From positions 2,852,001 through 2,916,000 of the forward strand of contig OZ220709.1 in assembly GCA_965116665.1 (NCBI GenBank): a stretch of DNA of 64,000 bases, written 5' to 3'. Below are positions 1 to 8,022 of this stretch, in pieces. A program made the position numbers and the translations under genes. How positions within the stretch are numbered: position 1 is the first letter of the stretch; each line of letters opens with the position of its first letter. The notes under the pieces are model-generated. The model was not told the DNA's origin. It worked only from the letters and a program-made list of their open reading frames with translations, and searched no databases. This stretch comes from Aldehydirespirator sp965116665 (GTDB lineage Bacteria > Actinomycetota > Acidimicrobiia > Acidimicrobiales > Aldehydirespiratoraceae).

Positions 1-255
1 GCAGAGCGTGAACAGCTCGTGAAGCTCCGGCTCACCCATCGCCGACATCTCGGCCAGATCGTGCCCCGATGAGAACACCGGGCCGTTGGCGGCCAGTACC
101 ACGCCGGCCACTTCGCCGTCGCCACCGGTTGTACGCAGCGCGTCCTCGAGCTCACCGAGCAGCTCCGACGACAGGCAGTTGCGCCGCTCGGGCCGGTTCA
201 GTGTGATGGTCACATAGCGCTCGTCGCGCTCGTAGAGCAGGTTGCGATAGTCCAT
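1..255 (-). CDS. Enoyl-CoA hydratase/isomerase, N-terminal part (runs off window)
   Basis: Only the first 85 residues are present; the gene continues beyond base 1. The visible part starts MDYRNLLYERDERYVTITLNRPER and reaches FSSGHDLAEMSAMGEPELHE. The NRPE-R-N stretch and the GPVFSSGHDL oxyanion-hole region are typical of the crotonase fold. Crotonases hydrate, isomerise or cleave acyl-CoA thioesters in the cytosol; the exact reaction cannot be assigned without the catalytic C-terminal half. The ATG start is followed by an immediately recognisable family N-terminus. It lies in the same direction as the luciferase-like gene but 72 bp downstream of it. Confidence 0.8.
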   Translation of the reverse strand, partial: MDYRNLLYERDERYVTITLNRPERRNCLSSELLGELEDALRTTGGDGEVAGVVLAANGPVFSSGHDLAEMSAMGEPELHELFTLC

Positions 256-327
256 CGATGGTCTCCTGTCGGTTTCGGCCGCTCCGAGGTTACCGGTCCG
301 CAGAACAGGGGCCGAATCGCGCACCTG

Positions 328-1308
328 CTAGGCGTCCACCAGGGCAGGCAACACTTTCTCGGCCGTCAGTTGGACGCTGGACCAGGCCTCCTCTATGGGC
401 ATCCCGCCCACCAGGGGATGCAGGGCCAGCGTGCCCGTGCTGCGGGCCAGGTCCACGGCCTCGGTCGGGGTGAGGACCCGGTAGATGCCCTCGGCCCGCA
501 ACTCCTCGACGGTGGTGGCCTTGGAGCACACCGCGGAGGTCTGACCGGGCGGCTGCCAGCCCTTGTAGGTCATGGCCTCCAGCATGAAGCACTCCCCGTG
601 CTCGGCCCAGACCCGGTCCGGGTCCTCAGCCACGTTCAACATGACCACGTTGTCCGGGGCGATGCAGAACCCCTGGGTGCCGTGGCGCTCACACTCGGCG
701 TAGTAGAGGGCCTCGATCTCACCGAACTGGCCCGGTAGCTGCATGGGCAGGCCCAATCGGGCCGCCCGCCGGGCCGCCGCGGGGGACGATCCGCCCACCA
801 GGACCATGGGATGGGGCCGGCTGTAGGGCATGGGCAGTACCTGAACCGTCTCGCCGTTGTGCTCGAACGGTTCGCCCTTCCAAGCCGTGAGCAGCACGTC
901 CAGCGCCTCGTCGAGGACCTTGCCCCGGCGCTTCCACTCCTTGCCCATGGCGGCGTATTCCACCGGCCGGTAGCCGAGACCGGTGATTATCACCAGCCGG
1001 CCCCTGCTGACCAGGTCGATCACCGCGATGTCCTCGGCGGCCCGGATCGGGTCGTGAAGCGGGAGCAGCAGAGCCGAGATCGTGACCATGAGGTTGTCGG
1101 TGCTCGACAGGATCATGGCCGCGTTCAGCAGCGGGGTGGGGCACCACGCCATGGGGCTGCTGTGATGCTCCTCCAGAGACACGGCGTTGAAGCCGTGGCT
1201 GTCGGCGTAGCGGGCGATCTCCAGGCCGGCCCGGTAGCGGTCGCTCATCGCCTGGGCGTCCGTGGGGTCGGGCGAGACGAAGTTGTATCGGATCAGCGAG
1301 AAGGCCAT
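328..1308 (-). CDS. Luciferase-like (LLM class) flavin/F420-dependent oxidoreductase
   Basis: 326 residues, close to the usual LLM size of 300-380. The N-terminus MAFSLIRYNF is the first strand of the TIM barrel. SLEEHHSSP is the conserved EHH segment near residue 45. A region reading SRGRLVIITGLGYRPVEY matches the family G-x-G-(Y/W) signature, and a late MVLVGGSSPAAARRAARLG segment matches the cofactor phosphate-binding loop. The family oxidises or mono-oxygenates diverse substrates using FMN or F420; the substrate here is unknown. The ATG at 1308 was chosen because residues further upstream in the same frame have no family similarity. Downstream of leuA by 38 bp on the same strand, so it may be cotranscribed. 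Confidence 0.85.
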   Translation of the reverse strand: MAFSLIRYNFVSPDPTDAQAMSDRYRAGLEIARYADSHGFNAVSLEEHHSSPMAWCPTPLLNAAMILSSTDNLMVTISALLLPLHDPIRAAEDIAVIDLVSRGRLVIITGLGYRPVEYAAMGKEWKRRGKVLDEALDVLLTAWKGEPFEHNGETVQVLPMPYSRPHPMVLVGGSSPAAARRAARLGLPMQLPGQFGEIEALYYAECERHGTQGFCIAPDNVVMLNVAEDPDRVWAEHGECFMLEAMTYKGWQPPGQTSAVCSKATTVEELRAEGIYRVLTPTEAVDLARSTGTLALHPLVGGMPIEEAWSSVQLTAEKVLPALVDA

Positions 1309-1346
1309 GTCCCAGTCTGCCCGCCGCGGCCGGCGGCGCGGCGTGC

Positions 1347-3080
1347 TCAGCCCAGCACGCCGGCGGAGTGCATGCGGTTGACGGTGCTCACCACCGCTCG
1401 CAGCGAGGCCGACACGATCGACTCGTGAAGTCCCACGCCCCAGGTGGTGTAGCGGCCAGCGGTGTCGACCTCCACGTAGGCGGCGGCGGTGGCGTCGCTG
1501 CCGGCGCCGATGGCGTGCTCGTAGTAGTCGACGACCTTGCCCGCGAACAGTCCGTTGGTCTGCAGCGCGCTCACGAAGGCGTCGATGGGGCCGTTGCCCG
1601 AGCCGCTGATCGTGCGCTCGATCCCGTCGATCCGCAGGCGGGCCTCCATGTCGGTGCGGGAGGTCCCGATCGTGTCGGTGGTGGCCCGGTGCCCGATCAG
1701 CTCGATCCAGGGCCGCTCGGGCTCGACGTAGGAGGCCATGAACCGGCGGTGGATCTCGTAGGAGGTGATCTCGGTGCCGGTGTCCTCGGTGACGGTCTGG
1801 ATCTGCTTGGAGAAGTCCACCTGGAGGCCGCGGGGCAGGTCCAGGCCGTACTCGTGCAGCAGCACGTAGGCCACCCCGCCCTTGCCGGACTGGCTGTTGA
1901 CCCTCACCACGGCCTCGTAGCTGCGGCCCAGGTGGCGGGGATCGACGGGCAGGTAGGGCACGTCCCACACGTCGTAGTCGCCGGTCAGGGGCTCGCCCGG
2001 GGCCACGTCGTAGATGGCGGCCATGCCCTTCTTGATGGCGTCCTGGTGGCTTCCCGAGAAGGCCGTGTACACGAGGTCACCGACGTAGGGGTGCCGCTCG
2101 GGCACGGTCATGCGGTTGGCGTACTCGAACACCCGGCGGGCCTCCTCGATGTCGCTGATGTCGAGTTCGGGATCCACGCCCTGGGTGAACAGGTTCAGCG
2201 CGATGGTGACCACGTCCACGTTGCCGGTCCGCTCGCCGTTGCCGAACAGGGTGCCCTCCACCCGGTCGGCGCCGGCCATGATGCCGAACTCGGCCGCGGC
2301 CACCGCGGTGCCCCGGTCGTTGTGGGGGTGCAGCGACAGCACGATCGAGTCCCGGTCGCGGACGTTGCGGTGGAAGTGCTCGATCATGTCGCCGTAGATG
2401 TTGGCCGAGGACATCTCCACGGTGGCGGGCAGGTTCAGGATCAGCGGCCAGTCCGGCGTCGGGTCGAAGACGTCCATGACCGCTTCGCACACCTCGATGG
2501 TGAAGTCGGGCTCGGTGCCGGTGTAGCTCTCCGGGGAGTACTCGAAGCGGATGCCGTCGCCGTCGCCGGCCTTCCTGAGAGCCTCCAGGTTGCGCATGCA
2601 GCGCTCGGCTCCGTTGGCGGCGATGGCCACGATGCCGGCCCGATCGGTGCGGAACACCACTCTCCGCTGGGTGACGGAGGTGGAGTTGTAGAGGTGCACG
2701 ATGGCCCGGGGCGCACCGGCCACGGCCTTGAAGGTGCGGTCGATCAGCTCGCCGCGGGACTGGGTGAGCACCTGGATGGTGACGTCGTCGGGAATCCGGT
2801 CCTCCTCGATGAGCTTGCGGCAGAAATCGAAGTCGGGCTGGGAGGCAGCCGGGAAGCCCACCTCGATCTCCTTGAAGCCCATGTCGACGAGATGGTCGTA
2901 CATGCGCTGCTTGCGCGGTATGTCCATCGGGTCGACGAGGGCCTGGTTGCCGTCGCGCAGATCGACCGAGCACCACAGCGGCGCCTTGGTGATCCGCCGG
3001 TCCGGCCAGGTGCGGTCGGCGAGCTCGACCGGGGGGTAGGGCCGGTACTTGGTGAACGGCATGGGACTGGGGGTGGGCAT
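1347..3080 (-). CDS. leuA: 2-isopropylmalate synthase
   Basis: 577 residues, the long actinobacterial type of LeuA. It condenses acetyl-CoA with 2-oxoisovalerate in the first committed step of leucine synthesis. The catalytic barrel shows CSVDLRDGNQAL near residues 37-48 (metal-binding Asp) and SLHPHNDRGTAVAAAEFG (two metal-binding His). The C-terminal part, with SGSGNGPIDAFVSAL and a closing region around VGLHESIVSASLRAVVS, is the leucine-sensing regulatory domain. The ATG at 3080 (MPTPSPMPFTKYRPYPP) fits homologues; a longer frame exists but would run into the attenuator. Expression is probably controlled by the upstream leader peptide and hairpins. Confidence 0.95.
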   Translation of the reverse strand: MPTPSPMPFTKYRPYPPVELADRTWPDRRITKAPLWCSVDLRDGNQALVDPMDIPRKQRMYDHLVDMGFKEIEVGFPAASQPDFDFCRKLIEEDRIPDDVTIQVLTQSRGELIDRTFKAVAGAPRAIVHLYNSTSVTQRRVVFRTDRAGIVAIAANGAERCMRNLEALRKAGDGDGIRFEYSPESYTGTEPDFTIEVCEAVMDVFDPTPDWPLILNLPATVEMSSANIYGDMIEHFHRNVRDRDSIVLSLHPHNDRGTAVAAAEFGIMAGADRVEGTLFGNGERTGNVDVVTIALNLFTQGVDPELDISDIEEARRVFEYANRMTVPERHPYVGDLVYTAFSGSHQDAIKKGMAAIYDVAPGEPLTGDYDVWDVPYLPVDPRHLGRSYEAVVRVNSQSGKGGVAYVLLHEYGLDLPRGLQVDFSKQIQTVTEDTGTEITSYEIHRRFMASYVEPERPWIELIGHRATTDTIGTSRTDMEARLRIDGIERTISGSGNGPIDAFVSALQTNGLFAGKVVDYYEHAIGAGSDATAAAYVEVDTAGRYTTWGVGLHESIVSASLRAVVSTVNRMHSAGVLG

Positions 3081-3117
3081 CGTCTCTGTCCTTGGTGAGC
3101 GGGTCCGGAGAAGCACA

Positions 3118-3147
3118 AATCCCCCCGGCCAGTGGCACGAGGGGATT
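3118..3147 (-). terminator. Attenuator (terminator-like) hairpin before leuA
   Basis: In the leuA transcript AATCCCC pairs perfectly with GGGGATT, with a small GCC-ACT-GGC helix in the loop, followed by TTTGTGC. It lies 37 bp before the leuA start and just after a second hairpin. The U-run is weak, as is common in high-GC Actinobacteria. Position between a Leu-rich leader peptide and leuA supports a regulated terminator. Confidence 0.6.
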
Positions 3148-3148
3148 C

Positions 3149-3175
3149 GGCGAGCACCGATATGTGGCGCTCGCC
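3149..3175 (-). promoter_or_regulatory. First attenuator hairpin, starting at the leader stop codon
   Basis: GGCGAGC and GCTCGCC form a perfect 7-bp stem around a 13-nt loop. The 5' arm touches the leader peptide stop codon, so a ribosome at the stop would mask it, while one stalled on the Leu codons would leave it free. This fits the pause/antiterminator helix of a classical attenuator. Its 3' arm abuts rather than overlaps the terminator stem, so the exact switch is inferred. Confidence 0.55.
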
Positions 3176-3210
3176 TACACGAGAAGCAGGAGGTCGGCGA
3201 AGGTGGTCAC
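3175..3210 (-). CDS. Leucine-rich leader peptide (11 aa)
   Basis: GTG start followed by TTFADLLLLV and a TAG stop. Four consecutive leucine codons (CTC CTG CTT CTC) sit just before the stop codon, the hallmark of a leu attenuation leader. No clear Shine-Dalgarno is visible. A promoter placed at 3219-3247 would start transcription within a few bases of this GTG, so leaderless translation is likely. A second in-frame GTG at 3216 could give 13 residues. Ribosome stalling here during leucine shortage would tune leuA transcription. Confidence 0.6.
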   Translation of the reverse strand: MTTFADLLLLV

Positions 3211-3218
3211 GGCCACAC

Positions 3219-3247
3219 AGGTTAGCCGAGCCGTAGCCGCGGTCCAA
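3219..3247 (-). promoter_or_regulatory. Predicted leuA leader promoter
   Basis: On the minus strand TTGGAC (-35) is followed after exactly 17 bp by TAACCT (-10, TANNNT type). The expected start site at about 3212 falls 0-3 bases before the leader GTG at 3210. Confidence 0.5.
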
Positions 3248-3311
3248 CGCTCGAGCGCCCCGGGCGCGGTGCGGGGTGCGATCGAGGCCCGATCCGCGCC
3301 ATGCTTGGGGG

Positions 3312-4172
3312 GTGAGCTATCTGGTGTGGGAGGCGACGCTGCCCGACCTCCGGTCGCCCATGCTGGTGACCGCCTTCCAGGGTTGGTTCGACGTGGGCGG
3401 CGCGGCGACAGGCGCCCTCGAGTGGTTGAGCGAGCGCAGCGACTCGATCCGGGTGGCCCACATCGACCCCGAGGAGTTCTTCAACTTTGCCGAGCAGCGG
3501 CCCACCGTCAAGCTCGAGGACGGTGGTGCGCGAGAGATCGTGTGGCCCTCCAATGACGTTCATGTGCTGCGCCCGCCCGACGGGCAACACGACCTGGTGC
3601 TGGTGGTGGGGGCGGAGCCTCAGTTGAGCTGGCGAACCTACGCCGACGTCGTCGTCGAGCTGGCATCGCGCACCTCGGCTTCCACTCTGGTGACCGTGGG
3701 CGCCCACATCGCAGACATCCCCCACACCCGGCCCTTCCTGGTGACCGGCTCAACCACCAACACCGGGTTGGCCGAGGCATGGGGACTGGACCGGCCCAGT
3801 TACGAGGGCCCGACCGGGATAGTGGGCGTCCTGCACGAACGATTCGAGACGCTCAGGGTTCCGGCGGTGTCGCTGCGGGTGGCTGTGCCCCACTACGTCT
3901 CAGGTGCTCCCAACCCGAAGGGGGCCCGGGCCCTGCTGGAGCGTTTCGAGCGGGTGACCGGCATCCCCACCGGGTGGTCGGAGCTCGACGAGGCCGCCGA
4001 GGAGTGGGAGCAACGGGTCAACGACGCCATGAACTCCGACGAAGACGTGGTGGCCTACGTGCGACGCCTCGAGGCCCGCGCCGACGCTCGGGCCAAGCGC
4101 AGCGTGCCCAGTCCCGACGACCTGGGCGCCGAGTTCGAGCGCTTCCTGCGCCAGCAGGGCGACTCGGGGTGA
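3312..4172 (+). CDS. PAC2 family protein
   Basis: 286 residues. The N-terminus VSYLVWEATLPDLRSPMLVTAFQGW, with GWFDVGGAATGALEWL, matches the proteasome-assembly-chaperone PAC2 family common in Actinobacteria. DLVLVVGAEPQLSWRTYADVV and LVTVGAHIADIPHTRP are conserved core segments. The C-terminal third is acidic and rich in charged helix (DEAAEEWEQRVNDAMNSDED). Function in bacteria is not settled, although the fold suggests a chaperone-like role. GTG at 3312 follows a GGGGG-rich Shine-Dalgarno. Divergent from leuA; followed 17 bp later by the cupin gene, with which it may be cotranscribed. Confidence 0.85.
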   Translation: MSYLVWEATLPDLRSPMLVTAFQGWFDVGGAATGALEWLSERSDSIRVAHIDPEEFFNFAEQRPTVKLEDGGAREIVWPSNDVHVLRPPDGQHDLVLVVGAEPQLSWRTYADVVVELASRTSASTLVTVGAHIADIPHTRPFLVTGSTTNTGLAEAWGLDRPSYEGPTGIVGVLHERFETLRVPAVSLRVAVPHYVSGAPNPKGARALLERFERVTGIPTGWSELDEAAEEWEQRVNDAMNSDEDVVAYVRRLEARADARAKRSVPSPDDLGAEFERFLRQQGDSG

Positions 4173-4189
4173 GATCGAAGGAGAGGCCG

Positions 4190-4660
4190 ATGACTGCAAC
4201 CGCCGCCACCGCACCCGCGGCTGCCATCCACCGTGGTGACGAGGAGCTTCCCTGGGCGGACGCCGGAGGCGGCATCGAACTCAAGGTGATGATGGTGCGC
4301 GAGGACGAGGGGCTGTGGATCCTCCGCAACCGGTTCGCTCCGGGAGTGGTCATCCAGACCCATCGCCACACCGGTCCGGTCTATGCCCACACCTTGAGCG
4401 GCGCCTGGAAGTACCTCGAGTATCCGGAGGTGAACCGGGCCGGGTCGTTCCTGTTCGAACCGGCCGGCAGCGTCCACACCCTCACCACCCCGGCCGACAA
4501 CACCGAGCCGACCGACGTGTGGTTCCAGATCCACGGCGTGAACCTCAACCTCGACGCCGACGGCAACGTGGAGTCGGTCACCGACGGGCCCGGCGTGCTG
4601 GCTGCCTACTACGCCATGTGCGAGGCCCAGGGGCTTTCCCGCCCCAATGTCGTGACCTGA
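4190..4660 (+). CDS. Cupin of the 2,4'-dihydroxyacetophenone dioxygenase family
   Basis: 156 residues forming one cupin barrel. HRHTGPVYAHTLSGAWKYLE contains the metal-binding His cluster of cupin motif 1, and GSFLFEPAGSVHTLT carries the motif 2 His. The segment DVWFQIHGVNLNLDADGNV matches proteins annotated as 2,4'-dihydroxyacetophenone dioxygenase-like, which cleave a C-C bond in aryl ketones using iron. The true substrate is not known. A good AGGAGAGG ribosome site precedes ATG 4190. Faces the SDR gene tail to tail with a 21-bp gap. Confidence 0.8.
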   Translation: MTATAATAPAAAIHRGDEELPWADAGGGIELKVMMVREDEGLWILRNRFAPGVVIQTHRHTGPVYAHTLSGAWKYLEYPEVNRAGSFLFEPAGSVHTLTTPADNTEPTDVWFQIHGVNLNLDADGNVESVTDGPGVLAAYYAMCEAQGLSRPNVVT

Positions 4661-4681
4661 GATACCGGGACCTGCGGGGGG

Positions 4682-5494
4682 CTACAGGCCGAAGGAGCCG
4701 TCGTGGCGGGTCTTCCAGCTGCCTGCGGCCACAGTGCCCCCGTCCACGAGGATGGACTCGCCGGTGACGAAGCTGGCCATGTCGGAGGCCAGGAACACGA
4801 TCACAGCGGCGCACTCGTCCGCGTGGCCCTTCCGGCGCAGCGGAGTGGGAAACAGCCCCTCCATGAGGGAGCTGGACTGCTCGGCCAGCACCTCGTCGCC
4901 GGGGGTGGGCATCATGTCGGGGGCCACGCAGTTGACCCGGATGTTCCGGTGCCCGTACTCGACAGCCAGGGTCTTGGTGAACTGCTGCACCGCCGCCTTC
5001 ATGGCCGCGTAGACCCCGAAGGCGGGAGCGGCGTGGTACGCCTCCACCGAGGTGACATTGATGATGGAGCCGCCGTCGGACATGAGCGGGACCCCGTGGC
5101 GCGCGCAGTTGGTGACCGTGGAGAAGTTCTCCCGGATGAGGGCGTGCTCCCCCTTGGGGGACACGTCGTCGAATCGGGCCCGGAAGGTGCCGCCCACGTT
5201 GTTGACGAGCACGTCGATGGGACCCAGCTCGTTGTGGGTGCGCTTCAGGAAGGCGGCCACCGCGTCGTCGTCGCGGCCGTCGAGCACACCCGACGCACAC
5301 CGGCGCCCCAAGCCCTCGACCTCACTTACCACGTCGGGAAGCAACGTCGGATCCTTGTCGAACACGGCCACGTGGGCGCCGAAGCGGGCCAGGGCCAGGG
5401 CGGTCGCCGCCCCGATGCCCCGGGAGGCGCCGGTCACCACCGCGACCCGGTCGGTGAGCAGGATGCTGTCGGGGGAAGGGCCCGCCGCGTTCAC
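4682..5494 (-). CDS. Short-chain dehydrogenase/reductase (SDR)
   Basis: 270 residues, a normal classical SDR. TGASRGIGAATALAL binds the dinucleotide, NNVGG is the conserved NNAG-type motif, and the catalytic triad appears as S (NVTSVEAYHAAP) with YAAMK. LVDGGTVAAGSW ends the C-terminal segment. It oxidises or reduces an unknown alcohol or ketone with NAD(P)H. GTG at 5494 is chosen because it starts 2 bp after the res stop codon, giving likely translational coupling. Residues further upstream in frame overlap res and do not resemble SDRs. Confidence 0.85.
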   Translation of the reverse strand: MNAAGPSPDSILLTDRVAVVTGASRGIGAATALALARFGAHVAVFDKDPTLLPDVVSEVEGLGRRCASGVLDGRDDDAVAAFLKRTHNELGPIDVLVNNVGGTFRARFDDVSPKGEHALIRENFSTVTNCARHGVPLMSDGGSIINVTSVEAYHAAPAFGVYAAMKAAVQQFTKTLAVEYGHRNIRVNCVAPDMMPTPGDEVLAEQSSSLMEGLFPTPLRRKGHADECAAVIVFLASDMASFVTGESILVDGGTVAAGSWKTRHDGSFGL

Positions 5495-5496
5495 GA

Positions 5497-8022
5497 TCAG
5501 GTCATCACTTCGGCGAAGCTCTCCTCGCGGAACACGATCCGGAACCGGCCCTTCGTGATTCCGTTGTCGAGGCTGACTTCGCCGCATTCGTAGCCGCCCT
5601 CGCGATTCAGCGACTCCTCGAGTGTGGCGAACACCTTCGTCTTGTACTCCGTGTCGGGGTTGCCCGCCAGGTGCCCGCCCTTGGTCTCGACGACCAGCAG
5701 CCGCGGCTTACCGTCCCCGTTGCTGGACATGGCCACGAAATCGGGCCAAATGCGGTCCTGGTTCCAGCCGCGCAGGTAGTACTCGTGCTGCTGGCGGACA
5801 GCGACCCGATGCCACCACTGGATCGCCTCGTGCTGATCAACGTAGAAGGCGAAGTCCCTCTCGAGCCCGGTGTCGAACTGTTTCTCGAACACCGGCTCGA
5901 AGAGGCTGTTCTGCACCGGCTTTCCGGCCCGCTCCAAGGAATGATCGTTCGCAGTGACGGGCAGCGTGAACTCCTCTTGCATCCTGTAGTTGGGTTCGCT
6001 CGCCTCCAAGTCGAATCGGATGTCGCCGCGCTTGAGCTTGCCGGTGAAGACCTCTTCGGCCTGGTGCTCGATCTGGTTTGCCACACCCTCGCGAAGCCGG
6101 ATTATCTGGTCACGCCGCTGCGCGTAGATGTCGGCCTCGCTCTGTCCCAGGCCGCGCAGCGACTCGATGAGATCCCCGGCGATCCGGGCCGCCTGCCAGG
6201 CATTCGGCACCAGATCCGTGAGCTGGCGCGTCACCCACGACAGCGTGATCACGGGATCCGAGTCGATCAACTGGCGGGAGGCGTCCGACACGCCGCTGCC
6301 GCCCAGGTCGACGGCTACCGTCTCCTCGAACAGGCCCGAACTGGAACTTGTGATGGCCACCGGAGTGGGTGCGGTGATGCCGGCCCAGTCGATGTGGGGG
6401 AGGATGTGCCGCTGATAGCTGAGATCGCGCCAGGCGTCGCGGTGGCGGTGAAGGACCTTGGGAAGAAAGATGTCGCGCTGCCGGAACCGGTCGCGTCTCC
6501 GTACGGTCGTGACCTCGACATCGACCGCATCGCTGCCGACGACATCGTGGTCGAGTCCGGTGAGGCCCTCGTGCTCTAGTCCGCTCTTGACCTGCATGAC
6601 GGCGTCATCGACCTTGGTCTTCCAGCAGTGGACGTAGCACTTATCGAGGTCGGGCACCCCGGTCCAGCGAGCGTGCGGCTGCCGCATCACCCGGCCCATG
6701 AGTTGTGTGATGGCCCTCTTGCTGCTGGTGTTGTCCAACATGACAAGGACGTAGGCGAAGGGACAGTCCCAGCCTTCCATCAACGCAGCCTTGGTGATTA
6801 TCCAGCGCACCGGCGAATAGGGGGACAGAAGGTCGTGTTCCGCAATCTCGTCCTTCTCGGACGACTTGACCCGCACAGCCGCTGGCGCCTCTCCGAGGTG
6901 GTTCACTAGGTAGTCGCGCGCGTCCTCGGCGTGGATGTGGTCACCGCCCATCTGGGCCCTGCCCGTCCGCTCGACCCGCACAACGGCGATGGGGCGGATG
7001 TAGCGGCCCGAACCCCGTTCGAGCACGCTTGCGGCCGCCTGGAGATCGTTGAGCCTGTCGCAGGCTCGGGCGAGAGTGTCGCGCCACTCACCACCGCTGG
7101 TGGTGACCTCGACGGGAAGCTTGATCATCTGCTCCTTCTTGAGGTCCACGCCCGAGATGTCGACCAGCAGGTTGCTGATGTTGCGATTCGGGGTCGCGGT
7201 CAGCTCGACCACGAGCCTCGGGGCGAGCCGGTTGACGGCTCTCACGAACTCGGTAGCGCCTGTACCGCCGTAGGCCTTGTGGGCTTCGTCGAGAACGACC
7301 ACTGGACGCTGTGTCTTAAACACGTTGAACAGGCTCTGTTTGACGGTCCCGTCTTCGTAACACTCCAGGTCGGGGTTGTCTGCAAGCAGCGCGGCGATAG
7401 CCGGCCCGTCGTCCTCCTTTGGGAACAGGGTCATGTACCGGCCCGAGTCCCTGAACATCTTCAGGAACTCCTTGCCCTTCTGTCTGTTGGTGGCCGGCAG
7501 CATCAGCAACATGAGACAGAGGTAGTTCTCCACGTCGCCGCGATCGATGCGGTCCTCTTTCTCCATGAACTTCACGCGCCCGCCGCTTGCGTGTTCGAGG
7601 AGTTGGCGGTACGGATGCTCGCGCGACTTGAAGGCAGCCTTGGTCTGTGTGTAGATGGCTCTCGACGGCACGATCCAGAGAACCAGTCCGGTCTGCAGTC
7701 CGAGCCTCTCCAAGGCCGCTGCGCCCAGCAGCGTCTTGCCTCCGCCGGTCGGCACCTTGAAGCAGACATGGGGGATAGGCCTCTTGGCATCATCAAAGCG
7801 GTCTACGTGCTCCCGGGCGTCCGACTCGATCCCGCCGTCCTCGCGGAGGCGGTCCCAAGCAGCGCGCGGGAAGTTCCGAATACTCGCCGGGACGTCAACG
7901 CCCGCCTGCTCCAGCGCAGCAATGCCGTTGTCGGACTTGACGCGAGCATCGTCGAGCGCCTTCGACCAGCGGACAAAGGCATCCAGTGTCCTGTGCTGGT
8001 ATTCCTTGAGTTCGAGACGCAT
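5497..8022 (-). CDS. res: Type III restriction enzyme, Res subunit (helicase-nuclease)
   Basis: 841 residues. Res works with Mod to translocate on DNA using ATP and cut at a distance from the recognition site. Motifs visible: Walker A PTGGGKT at 91-97, DEAH at 245-248, ELTATPN, and a helicase C-terminal arginine region QLMGRVMRQPHARW. The C-terminal endonuclease domain shows WPDF (759) and VVETK (to 781), the PD-(D/E)XK pattern. All key residues appear intact, so the enzyme looks functional. The ATG shares one base with the mod stop codon (TGATG), typical of a coupled mod-res operon. It is the middle gene between mod and an SDR that is probably unrelated. Confidence 0.93.
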   Translation of the reverse strand: MRLELKEYQHRTLDAFVRWSKALDDARVKSDNGIAALEQAGVDVPASIRNFPRAAWDRLREDGGIESDAREHVDRFDDAKRPIPHVCFKVPTGGGKTLLGAAALERLGLQTGLVLWIVPSRAIYTQTKAAFKSREHPYRQLLEHASGGRVKFMEKEDRIDRGDVENYLCLMLLMLPATNRQKGKEFLKMFRDSGRYMTLFPKEDDGPAIAALLADNPDLECYEDGTVKQSLFNVFKTQRPVVVLDEAHKAYGGTGATEFVRAVNRLAPRLVVELTATPNRNISNLLVDISGVDLKKEQMIKLPVEVTTSGGEWRDTLARACDRLNDLQAAASVLERGSGRYIRPIAVVRVERTGRAQMGGDHIHAEDARDYLVNHLGEAPAAVRVKSSEKDEIAEHDLLSPYSPVRWIITKAALMEGWDCPFAYVLVMLDNTSSKRAITQLMGRVMRQPHARWTGVPDLDKCYVHCWKTKVDDAVMQVKSGLEHEGLTGLDHDVVGSDAVDVEVTTVRRRDRFRQRDIFLPKVLHRHRDAWRDLSYQRHILPHIDWAGITAPTPVAITSSSSGLFEETVAVDLGGSGVSDASRQLIDSDPVITLSWVTRQLTDLVPNAWQAARIAGDLIESLRGLGQSEADIYAQRRDQIIRLREGVANQIEHQAEEVFTGKLKRGDIRFDLEASEPNYRMQEEFTLPVTANDHSLERAGKPVQNSLFEPVFEKQFDTGLERDFAFYVDQHEAIQWWHRVAVRQQHEYYLRGWNQDRIWPDFVAMSSNGDGKPRLLVVETKGGHLAGNPDTEYKTKVFATLEESLNREGGYECGEVSLDNGITKGRFRIVFREESFAEVMT

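Noticed and set aside
1368..3098. 576-codon open frame opposite leuA
   Set aside because: It is antisense to a certain leuA gene, and its product is a low-complexity mix of G, V, H, L and D typical of the shadow frame in GC-rich DNA.
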